64,000 nucleotides of DNA from Desulfogranum marinum (lineage in GTDB: Bacteria; Desulfobacterota; Desulfobulbia; Desulfobulbales; Desulfobulbaceae), in assembly GCF_016918565.1 (NCBI RefSeq), contig NZ_JAFFQD010000002.1:1-64000 (forward strand), in the 5' to 3' direction. The notes under the pieces were generated by a model that saw only the letters and a program-made list of their open reading frames with translations, made no database searches and had not been told where the DNA came from. Positions 16,930 to 24,675 of this stretch are shown here, piece after piece. A program made the position numbers and the translations under genes. Every line of letters starts with the position of its first letter. Within the stretch, counting starts at the first letter, position 1.

Positions 16930-19392
16930 TTATCCTTCCTGTGAGAATGAATATCGTCCTTTATAAAAGTCTTGAATATATTCGGCAACCATTTGCTGGT
17001 CCACCAGGACCATATCCATCAATTTGGTGGCCCCAAGCAGACGGCCTGTCATATCCAGTTTTTCTTTCATGATACCGGCGGGAAGAGGAGGCAGTTTTGC
17101 CTCCAGGAGGTCTGCTTTTTTGTCGACGGTGAATTCAAGGCCTTCCAGTACTCCGGCGATAAAATCAATCCGTAACAGTCTCTGTTCATAATCACCTCCG
17201 CCGCCTGCAAAGCGGAGCATACAGTGGTTTTCCGCTTCGTTTTCTCCGCACATGACATCAAGCACGGTAAAATGATAACCAAAGCGGATATTAAAATGGA
17301 GATAATCGGTTCCGATCACAGCATAACTGGCAAAGGCGAAACTGTCTCTTTTGGGAGGGACACCACCTGCCAGTTCAATTTTGTCGTACGCCTCCCAGTC
17401 AAAAGGCTTTTGTTTCCATTGAACACCAGGATTGGTTAACCCTTTCCATACCGCGTGAAAGGGAACCGAGGCTACCTCTTCAAGGGGAATTGATTGCCGC
17501 TTGTTGACCTCTGTAGAGAATCCCCCGCCCACATCAAATAAAAAGACATCCAGTGGAATATCGGCAACCAGGCGCAAGGCACCCCTGCCTGTGCCCGGTC
17601 TGCCGGTGGTAAACATGGAGACCAGAGCTTTTTCATGACAGAACCGGATAATGTCATGCATGGAGCGGCATCCTTCGGGCTTGAAATTTTTTCCAGCGGC
17701 ATCAACAAGTTCCAGAGGGGTAATGAATTTCAATGCCTCTTGAAGAATCCGGGGGTACTGCCCCTGGTGGATTGCTTGGCTGCTATGGCTTAGCAGAGAT
17801 TCGATCCTTCCTTCATAGATAGCCCCTTTCCAGGCATCCACGGTAACGATCTGGCCTTGATGAAAACGCTCGCACACCTGATTAATCCCAGTGAGGTATG
17901 GGACGCCGAACTCTCGGGCAACCGTTGCGAAATGGCTGGCCCGGCTGCCTCGCTCGGCCAGAACCGCTGCCAGTCTGTTGATGACCTGCACGTATTCCGG
18001 TGGGCTGTCTCGGGTAACGAGTATCGCTCCTTCAGGAATATCTTGCAGCGAGTGAGTGCTGTCAAGCTGGTACACTGATCCAGCGCCAACGCCGGGTGAT
18101 GCCTGTTGACAGCCATCAAGTAAAAGCAGGTTGTCGTGCCGGCCGGGCTCTGCAGACGAACAGCTTTTGCTGGAGAGATGTAAAGGACGTGCCTGGAGAA
18201 TAAAAACCATGTTGGCGGTATCTATGGCCCATTCGATATCCTGAGAACCTGTAAAATAGTTTTCGATCTGGAGCCCGATCTGTGCAATTTTGGCCGCCTG
18301 CTCTGCAGACAATATGGGCTTGTCGGGTAATGCTGAAATCAGTTGTGGAGGATGGTCCTTGGATAACTTATAGGTATCGGGATTTTCTTGTCCACTGACC
18401 AGCCTGTCGCCAAGGCCGAGAACAGCATGCAGGTGGAGTGTGGTATTGGGTTGTTCGTCATTTATTCCACTGGTATAGAGGACCCCGCTGCATTTGGCTG
18501 GAACCATTTCCTGAATGAGTACGGACATCGCTGTCTCTTCATCACCCAGACCGTGCGTGATGCGGTAAAAGAGTGCCTGGCTCGAATATTTGGAGGCAAT
18601 GACCTTCCGGTAGGCCTGCGATATATCCTGGCGCTGGTTATCAAGCACGGTTGCATACTGGCCGGCAAAGGAAAAAATGCCGTCTTCGCTGATGGCACTG
18701 GAGCGTACTGCCACTGTAATCGGGTTATCATCTGTAGTTGTCCAGCTGTCATAAGCATTCAGCATTGCCTCGGTAATCACTGGTGGGACTTCAGCGTTGA
18801 GGATGAGCTCCTGCAGTTTGCGGGATGATTTGCTTAAGGATTGCGGTTGATGGATATTTACTTCAGCAAGCAGTTCGTCTATCGGCTGGCGCAGATTGTT
18901 ATATTCGATGAAGTAGTGAAAGGCGCTGGAGGTAACGGCAAAACCATTAGGGACTGGGATATTCAGTTCGTTTTGCACAATGGCAAGATTTTTTGCCTTG
19001 CTGCCTATTTGGTTATTGTCAGATGCTATTTCCTGCAGGGTAAGTACAAAAGGGGGAGCAAAATCTATTTTGGGAGGTGCCAACAGGAAGCGGGTATAGA
19101 AGTCAAATTTTTTATGATAGCTCTTGAGGGAAACATAACTGCCGGGTGCCATTGTCTCCAAGGCATCGATCATACCGTAAACCTGGAGGGAAAAGTGGGT
19201 AAAGCGTTTACGGATGGCGGCCAGGTCTACCGGTAAACCTCCATGGAGCATATCCTGAAATTCAGCCATTTGCTCATGGCAGGCAATATCGAAATTCAAT
19301 AGCTGCTTCAGAGCCTCGTACTTTTCCCGCAGCATGGTTCCTGGGGCAAACAGACGGTAGCTCCAATGCTTAAAAAGTGCGTTAAGCAGCAT
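16930..19392 (-). CDS. PEP-synthase/pyruvate-phosphate-dikinase-like phosphotransferase with a novel C-terminus
   Basis: An 820-residue protein. Residues about 125-405 match the ATP-grasp PEP/pyruvate-binding domain (IGSKAKNLA, VPNGFAVTSSAFHYF, AVRSSAISEDGIFSFAGQY, DIEWAID...FILQARPL). Residues about 425-515 are the swivelling phosphohistidine domain, with AERGSRASHFATVAREFGVP and probable catalytic His487. The PEP-binding TIM barrel of true PEP synthases is absent. Instead a roughly 280-residue region (DVFLFDVGGGFSTEVN, FASYAVIGTDYLHFNIRFGY, MLRFAGGGGDYEQR) follows, which I do not recognise. The architecture recalls rifampicin-phosphotransferase-like proteins, where another domain binds the acceptor. 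It lies between a membrane protein and the phosphatase in the 15-kb cluster. Confidence 0.8.
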   Translation of the reverse strand: MLLNALFKHWSYRLFAPGTMLREKYEALKQLLNFDIACHEQMAEFQDMLHGGLPVDLAAIRKRFTHFSLQVYGMIDALETMAPGSYVSLKSYHKKFDFYTRFLLAPPKIDFAPPFVLTLQEIASDNNQIGSKAKNLAIVQNELNIPVPNGFAVTSSAFHYFIEYNNLRQPIDELLAEVNIHQPQSLSKSSRKLQELILNAEVPPVITEAMLNAYDSWTTTDDNPITVAVRSSAISEDGIFSFAGQYATVLDNQRQDISQAYRKVIASKYSSQALFYRITHGLGDEETAMSVLIQEMVPAKCSGVLYTSGINDEQPNTTLHLHAVLGLGDRLVSGQENPDTYKLSKDHPPQLISALPDKPILSAEQAAKIAQIGLQIENYFTGSQDIEWAIDTANMVFILQARPLHLSSKSCSSAEPGRHDNLLLLDGCQQASPGVGAGSVYQLDSTHSLQDIPEGAILVTRDSPPEYVQVINRLAAVLAERGSRASHFATVAREFGVPYLTGINQVCERFHQGQIVTVDAWKGAIYEGRIESLLSHSSQAIHQGQYPRILQEALKFITPLELVDAAGKNFKPEGCRSMHDIIRFCHEKALVSMFTTGRPGTGRGALRLVADIPLDVFLFDVGGGFSTEVNKRQSIPLEEVASVPFHAVWKGLTNPGVQWKQKPFDWEAYDKIELAGGVPPKRDSFAFASYAVIGTDYLHFNIRFGYHFTVLDVMCGENEAENHCMLRFAGGGGDYEQRLLRIDFIAGVLEGLEFTVDKKADLLEAKLPPLPAGIMKEKLDMTGRLLGATKLMDMVLVDQQMVAEYIQDFYKGRYSFSQEG

Positions 19393-19440
19393 GTTTTCTC
19401 CTTGTAAAAGGCAGGGAAGACAGGCAGATGTAAGGAAATG

Positions 19441-20058
19441 TCAGGCGTTTATCTCCTTTACCATTCCTACCATCTGTGTTGTTTTTCCGTTTTTGTATTT
19501 TTTTAGCAGTGTGGCTGTGAGGCTCCATAATAGGTAACAGGTAAGTAGTGAGATAAAGTACCAGAACACAGAACCGATAAGAATCGGTTCGCTGCCGGTG
19601 GAACTGATTTGGATCACATATTCCCTGCCAAAGAGGTTGAGCATTTTTTCGGGACGATAATACTCGTTGATAAAAGCAAAAATAAAAAAGATAGGCAGTA
19701 CCTTGCGTGCAATACCAAGGAGTAATCCCTCAAAAAAATAATCGTAGTAGGCTTTGTTGAGTTCGGCTTTGTCAATGTTACGTGCCATTCTACTCCCTTT
19801 CTCGGTGTCTTCACAGCGCATAGCTTCCTGACGCAGTTTCAGCCAATGGGTGTAGGTTTTTTCCAGTTCCAGGTAACGCTTGGTAATAATAAACCGGTTG
19901 AGCAGTTTTGTAAGACCTACTGTACACAGACCAAGCAGAGAGATGAGAAAAACAGGTCCGAGCGAGTGAAGGTGCTGCAGAGTGGAAAACATTGTGTCTC
20001 CAAGCAGGACGAAACCGATTACCAGATATTCCCAAATTGTGTCAAGAACGGCATCCAT
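19441..20058 (-). CDS. Integral membrane protein, possibly EMC3/TMCO1 (DUF106)-like
   Basis: A 205-residue membrane protein. It has hydrophobic segments at about 10-25, 32-52 (VFLISLLGLCTVGLTKLLN), 108-128 (GLLLGIARKVLPIFFIFAFI) and 160-180 (FWYFISLLTCYLLWSLTATL), and a charged loop at about 58-95. The order (membrane helix, basic coiled loop with KLRQEAM, then several helices) resembles the EMC3/TMCO1/DUF106 branch of the Oxa1 superfamily, but this is only by eye. Its neighbours are the TauE/SafE permease gene (104 bases upstream) and the PEP-synthase-like gene (48 bases downstream). A membrane assembly or partner role for the permease is possible. Confidence 0.6.
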   Translation of the reverse strand: MDAVLDTIWEYLVIGFVLLGDTMFSTLQHLHSLGPVFLISLLGLCTVGLTKLLNRFIITKRYLELEKTYTHWLKLRQEAMRCEDTEKGSRMARNIDKAELNKAYYDYFFEGLLLGIARKVLPIFFIFAFINEYYRPEKMLNLFGREYVIQISSTGSEPILIGSVFWYFISLLTCYLLWSLTATLLKKYKNGKTTQMVGMVKEINA

Positions 20059-20162
20059 CGATAATACTCTCTGTAATATTTGTGGGGCTTAAGAAAATAA
20101 TAAAATGAGTACTGCCGGGGAAAAAAATCCCCGGCAGACTGTACATCCAAGTGCTCTTTTTC

Positions 20163-21872
20163 TCAGATCCAAACTTCGATTTTGAAAAAACGGAAAAAGA
20201 GGAAGAACAGTGTGGCTGCCAAGACAACCTTGAGCTGTATCTCACTGAACATCTTTTGTGCACGGCTACCAAGCATACCACCGGCAAAACCACCGATAAT
20301 GATAGCACCTGCAAGTACCCAGTCAGGCCAGTAACCAATCATAACATAGCCTAAGAAGGACCCGATACTGGAAAAACAGGTTCCTATCAGAGAAATAGGC
20401 ACTGCAACATACATTGGCAATGCGCCAAGAGAGGTCATTGCCGGTACGAGGAGAAAACCACCGCCGACACCGAAGGTACGGGAAACAATACCGATAAGTA
20501 CGCCGAGAAATGCAAACAGGAGTGGGTTGATCTTAAACTCTTCACCCCAGAATTTAAAACGGTAATCGGTTAAGCCTGTCTTTATCGGCTCAATGGATCC
20601 CATTTCCATGACACCGCCGGTTTCTTTGGCACTTTTTACGGCAGCGTTAAATTTTTGGGTCATGGCCTTGATGTTTTTCCGCTTGTCCATGGCCTTTGGG
20701 GTCATTTCCAGGACGGTTTTTATACCCATAAGCACGACTAAAACCGCCAGCCATTCCTTATAGGCCGCCATTGGCAGGATTGCAGAAACATATTTACCCA
20801 GCCAGATCGATCCGATGAAGATTCCGACGCCGAAAGAAATGCCGATCGGCCATGCCACACGTTTCTCGACCACCGCAAAACGGTAAAAAGAACCAAGCGG
20901 GGAGAAAAGAGTCAGCGCCATGTTGGAAGGTTTGAGTACGTTAGCAGCGTTTACCCCTACCGGTCCCATGGTGTTGACAACAAGCACCTGGAAAGCAGCC
21001 ATGAGCAGGCCGCCTGCGGCGCCGATCATGGAGAAGTAGGTACCAACAGCGATAGCACCGAGCACGATCCATAGAGGGTTCATGTAGCGAAAGCCTTTAG
21101 CCAGCCAGAAGCCTTTGCCTTCCAATGCAAAAGAACCGGACTGACTACCATTGACATAGATGTCAAAGGTGGTATCCGGAGGAGTATGACGAAAGCTTTT
21201 GAAGGTGGCGGTGAATTTGCCGGTAGCTTTGTCCAGGTTGATTTTGGTGCCTTCATCCCAGTAGTTACCGCTGGAATCATCCTGAAGCACGGTTCTGGAG
21301 AAAATAACAATTTTTCCAACCCGGTTGCCTTCTTTAACGATGGTGTTAATACCGTAGCTGGATTCGTTGGCCCATTTAAGGAATGTCCACTGGTCCTTTG
21401 TTTTGATGGGACCAAGACCGGCCTTTGCTGTGGCATCAATAGCATCAAAGTCTTCTTCCAACAGATAACTGTAGGTAGAGTAAAGACCTTTTGTACGGCC
21501 TTTGCCAAGCAGTACGGAAGGACCACCGAACTTGGTGTCGTCGACTCGTTTACCAAAGGCGGTGGGGTTAGTGGTGAGGACATAATAAAGAGGCGGAATG
21601 GAGGAGTCCATGCCAAAACCTCTTTTATCGGTTTCTTTGGCAAAACGTTTTTTCTCATGAGGCATGGTTGCATCAGCAGGCTTGAATTCTTCCTTTTGAG
21701 CAATAGCCAGGTATAGTTCCTGTCCTGGTTCGATCGTGCCTTCAATGGTGACGGTGTCGCCTACTTTGCCATCAGTGGTTACTTTTGTTTCGGCAAATGC
21801 CGGGTTGAAGCTCGCCAAAAGAAAGACAGCGAGACTCATCGCCGTAAAAAACGGGATGCGCATGGTTTTCAT
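20163..21872 (-). CDS. TauE/SafE-family anion permease with an exported N-terminal domain
   Basis: A 569-residue protein. A signal peptide ends near residue 27 (LLASFNPAFA). Residues about 28-260 form a beta-rich exported domain with no cysteines that I do not recognise (KVTTDGKVGDTVTIEGTIEP, FAVEGKGFWLAKG-like end). The rest has seven or eight membrane helices typical of TauE/SafE: GAAGGLLMAAFQVLVVNTMG, GVNAANVLKPSNMALTLFSP, FLGVLIGIVSRTFGVGGGFL and LVPAMTSLGALPMYVAVPIS. A cytoplasmic loop of about 70 residues separates the two halves. TauE/SafE proteins move sulfite, sulfoacetate or related anions, usually outwards. In a sulfur-metabolising organism, sulfite or another sulfur oxyanion is plausible but not shown. 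Confidence 0.85.
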   Translation of the reverse strand: MKTMRIPFFTAMSLAVFLLASFNPAFAETKVTTDGKVGDTVTIEGTIEPGQELYLAIAQKEEFKPADATMPHEKKRFAKETDKRGFGMDSSIPPLYYVLTTNPTAFGKRVDDTKFGGPSVLLGKGRTKGLYSTYSYLLEEDFDAIDATAKAGLGPIKTKDQWTFLKWANESSYGINTIVKEGNRVGKIVIFSRTVLQDDSSGNYWDEGTKINLDKATGKFTATFKSFRHTPPDTTFDIYVNGSQSGSFALEGKGFWLAKGFRYMNPLWIVLGAIAVGTYFSMIGAAGGLLMAAFQVLVVNTMGPVGVNAANVLKPSNMALTLFSPLGSFYRFAVVEKRVAWPIGISFGVGIFIGSIWLGKYVSAILPMAAYKEWLAVLVVLMGIKTVLEMTPKAMDKRKNIKAMTQKFNAAVKSAKETGGVMEMGSIEPIKTGLTDYRFKFWGEEFKINPLLFAFLGVLIGIVSRTFGVGGGFLLVPAMTSLGALPMYVAVPISLIGTCFSSIGSFLGYVMIGYWPDWVLAGAIIIGGFAGGMLGSRAQKMFSEIQLKVVLAATLFFLFFRFFKIEVWI

Positions 21873-21969
21873 ACTGTTATCTCCTTATTGTTATTTGGTG
21901 TTCAGTTGCGCATAGGTAAAAGGTGGGTTGTATGTACTGGGCTCCTCCTCTGCAAAAAATGGTAAATGT

Positions 21970-22422
21970 TTATTTGTTTAATCGTGTTTTTTTCTTTGCT
22001 ATCCAGGCACCGGAAAAGGTGCCGGAAAGGGCGAAGAGTGTCGCCAGTAAAGAGCGTAGAGCGGCAATTGGCGGCTCCCACGGTTGGAGCACTGCAATGA
22101 CGGCACAGCCGATAATGGCTAACAGCAGGGAAATGCTTGTCAGGGCTATTGCCGGCCTGGGAAAGCTGCTGCATTTATCAAGGAGGCCATAACCGGCTGT
22201 TGCCCCATTAAAACCTATTATGCCTGGTAATAGGATCAACAGAGCAGCGGGTGAGAGCACCATGGAAAAAAACATCAGCAGAATAACGATGCCGACAGCA
22301 CCTGTTATAAGGGAGTAGAGGTATATACCTAAAGGGGAGAGAAGAAATTGTTTCCATCTCTCCACCACTGTTCTGGCTCCATCAATACACATTTCAATCA
22401 CTGCAACCTCCTGTGTTGTCAA
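21970..22422 (-). CDS. Small integral membrane protein of unknown function (150 aa)
   Basis: It has a short amphipathic N-terminus followed by membrane segments at about 28-55 (LGIYLYSLITGAVGIVILLM), 55-78 (SPAALLILLPGIIGFNGATA), 90-112 (AIALTSISLLLAIIGCAVIA) and 118-142, ending with the basic tail AKKKTRLNK. There are no conserved motif residues I recognise. It is preceded by a strong ribosome site (AGGAGG) 45 bases downstream of the GAF-PAS gene and lies 97 bases before the TauE/SafE permease gene, so it is part of the 15-kb cluster. It could be a partner of the permease or of the sensory protein. Confidence 0.6.
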   Translation of the reverse strand: MTTQEVAVIEMCIDGARTVVERWKQFLLSPLGIYLYSLITGAVGIVILLMFFSMVLSPAALLILLPGIIGFNGATAGYGLLDKCSSFPRPAIALTSISLLLAIIGCAVIAVLQPWEPPIAALRSLLATLFALSGTFSGAWIAKKKTRLNK

Positions 22423-22467
22423 TTCCTCCAGCCAAGTTCCCTGAAAGGTGTCGCCTGCGCTGGTTGT

Positions 22468-24150
22468 TCATTTATTTTCTGCTGGTGTAAGATCCACAAT
22501 CCTGGTTTCCCCCACATATTCGCTGCTCGAATATCCGGTGACATCAATCATTTCCCGGGTTAGCTCACCCATTTTTTTCAGGTTGCTGATTACCAGGTCC
22601 ATCTCCTCTATCATTTCCTCTGAAGAAAGATCATCACGGAGCAACTGGGCTGTTCCCAGAGCTGCAAACAAGGGAGTGTTCAACTGATGAGCCGCCGTCC
22701 CGGCCATCTCAATAACACCCTGGAGCTTCATCCGTTGCGAATGCTCCTGTTCCAGCATCACCTGATCAGTGATGTCGTTGACTGCTTCGACTACAAAATC
22801 AACCTGGCCGTTACTGTTCAGGATCGGTGTCAAGTGGCGCTCATACCATTTTTCTTGGTCTCCTTCCTGATACTGCTTCACCACGGTGACGGGCTTGCAC
22901 GAGGTTAAGACTTGCTCAAGATGGAACTGCTGCTCATCTTCGACTGTGCGTGGCGATATAGACCGATAAAGACGGCCAAGGATGTCCTCTTCCGTATGTT
23001 GGTGTGTGGTAAGAAACTGTTTGTTTACCATTATGACCCGTTTGTCCGGGTCAACTACCAGCAACTCCATCCAAAGGGAGTCGAGAATGGTTTGCAAAAA
23101 ACGCTCATGCTCCTCAATTTGGTTGAAGAGGAGCGTGATTTTACGGTAGAGCCTGGCTTTTTCAATGGCATTGCCGCCTTCTTCAGCCACTGTTACAGCG
23201 AAGTGAATGTCACTTGCTGAAAAGGAGCGATGGCTATCGGTGAGCAATCGCAGCACACCGATAATTTCCTGATCATTTTTAATAGGCACGGCAAGGATCG
23301 ACTTTATGCCTTCTTCCTTTATTTCGTCGTGATAGTTTACTCTTGGGTCATTGGGAGCGTCATAGATAGCGACCGGCTCGCCCTTGAGGACTTTGAATAT
23401 CGAGTTTTCGCGGCTGATATTGCCTCTTTTGAGATATTTTTCGGAAACCCCTGAAGCCGCTACCAGCTCCAAACGGTTGGTTGCCGGCTGCAGCAAGCGA
23501 ATGGTGCATGCCATGACCCCCATTATCCCCGGCAGCTTTTTTACAATTGCACCAAGAATCTGGTCCAGGTTCAGCGTCGAGTTAACCAGTTGTGAAATTT
23601 CTCGTTGGGCTTTAAAAAAGGTGACCTGGTTTTTCATCTCCTGGAACATGTGGCAATTGGAAATCGCTATGCCCACCTGCTCGGCCAGAGACATGGCAAA
23701 ATTGATCTCAGGGTCTGAGAATTCTCGCAGATCTTTGGTTAAAAGGCGGAGCAATCCGGTTATCTGACCTTGAAAAATGATAGGCAGGGACATCGCACTT
23801 TTGACACCCTCGTTGGATATGAAAGCACAGCTGTCATGGTCACAGGTGACGTCAATATTTTTACGCGCTGTCGGTCGTCCCTCCATCAGCGTATCCATCA
23901 CCTCTTTGGTGTCAATGGTGGAGCGGGAAAGATATTCATCAGAGACACCCCAAGCAGCACCCAGGACAAAGCTGTTGGTCCCTGCATCAAGCAGCCTGAT
24001 GGTGGCTGCATCAACGTCGAGCAGGGAAGGGAGTCGTCTGACCACCAGATCCATAACCTCTTGCGAGGTATGAACCGTGCTGATAAGGCGGGTCACTTCC
24101 TGGAAGACAGTGAGGTAATCACTTTCTATGTTGGGCCTGGGTGAACTCAT
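22468..24150 (-). CDS. GAF-GAF-PAS protein with HisKA domain but no ATPase domain
   Basis: A 560-residue soluble protein: GAF 1 about 15-160, GAF 2 about 175-330, PAS about 345-465 (FLQTILDSLWMELLVVDPDK, then FVVEAVNDITDQ), and a HisKA dimerisation helix with His488 (AGTAAHQLNTPLFAALGTAQ). It ends 72 residues after that His, so the HATPase domain is missing; the stop is followed directly by the next gene, with no continuing frame. It therefore cannot phosphorylate itself; it may be phosphorylated by the membrane kinase of the cluster, act as a phosphotransfer protein, or sense ligands by GAF binding only. It lies between the oxidoreductase FeS gene and the small membrane protein gene. Confidence 0.85.
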   Translation of the reverse strand: MSSPRPNIESDYLTVFQEVTRLISTVHTSQEVMDLVVRRLPSLLDVDAATIRLLDAGTNSFVLGAAWGVSDEYLSRSTIDTKEVMDTLMEGRPTARKNIDVTCDHDSCAFISNEGVKSAMSLPIIFQGQITGLLRLLTKDLREFSDPEINFAMSLAEQVGIAISNCHMFQEMKNQVTFFKAQREISQLVNSTLNLDQILGAIVKKLPGIMGVMACTIRLLQPATNRLELVAASGVSEKYLKRGNISRENSIFKVLKGEPVAIYDAPNDPRVNYHDEIKEEGIKSILAVPIKNDQEIIGVLRLLTDSHRSFSASDIHFAVTVAEEGGNAIEKARLYRKITLLFNQIEEHERFLQTILDSLWMELLVVDPDKRVIMVNKQFLTTHQHTEEDILGRLYRSISPRTVEDEQQFHLEQVLTSCKPVTVVKQYQEGDQEKWYERHLTPILNSNGQVDFVVEAVNDITDQVMLEQEHSQRMKLQGVIEMAGTAAHQLNTPLFAALGTAQLLRDDLSSEEMIEEMDLVISNLKKMGELTREMIDVTGYSSSEYVGETRIVDLTPAENK

Positions 24151-24222
24151 GGTTCTCTCTTTACCGGCAGCAGGAAGTGTCCCTGCTGCCGGTTTTTATA
24201 CGATTATTGCTAACAGAAGACA

Positions 24223-24675
24223 TTAAGTCGTCTGCAGGGTTACCAGTTGCAGGGCATGGGTGGTGCACTTGGTTACACAGGCAGGCTTGAGGCCTGCATC
24301 GAGACGGTCCATGCACAAATCACATTTAACGGCTTTGCCTGTCGCTGGATTCATGACGGGTATTTCCCACGGACATGCTTTTTGGCAGGCCATGCATCCT
24401 ATGCATTTATCCTGATCAATATAAACAATACCGTCCTCGCGCTGGATCATGGCATCTTTAGGGCAGACCGGAACGCACAGTGGATCTTCACAGTGCCTGC
24501 AAGCAGAGAAGGTGATCTCTGTTTTTGGAATCCCACCCACCTTTTGTAAAGGAGTGCAGCTGATGTCACAGAGGATGGGACCTACCGGCAGGTTTTTGTT
24601 CACTTTGCAGTGCACCGTACATCCATGGCAGGCAATACATCTGCGGCTGTTGAGATGAATCATATATTTTTTCAC
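24223..24675 (-). CDS. Four-cluster 4Fe-4S ferredoxin subunit (PsrB/DmsB type)
   Basis: A 150-residue protein with four groups of four cysteines: CIACHGCTVHCKVNK near 13-27, CRHCEDPLCVPVCPKDA about 59-75, CIGCMACQKACPW about 92-104, and CDLCMDRLDAGLKPACVTKC about 119-138. This is the standard electron-wire subunit of DMSO-reductase-family enzymes, though it is shorter than the usual 190-230 residues. It overlaps the molybdoenzyme gene by 4 bases (its ATG falls inside the stop region), so they form a complex. There is no membrane-anchor subunit gene of the PsrC/NrfD type next to it, so electrons must come from or go to soluble carriers or an anchor encoded elsewhere. Confidence 0.9.
   Translation of the reverse strand: MKKYMIHLNSRRCIACHGCTVHCKVNKNLPVGPILCDISCTPLQKVGGIPKTEITFSACRHCEDPLCVPVCPKDAMIQREDGIVYIDQDKCIGCMACQKACPWEIPVMNPATGKAVKCDLCMDRLDAGLKPACVTKCTTHALQLVTLQTT

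Noticed and set aside
21080-21745. 221-codon frame within the TauE/SafE permease gene and a 176-codon frame opposite it
   Set aside because: Both overlap a clear signal-peptide and membrane protein and have low-complexity, Pro/Lys-rich products.
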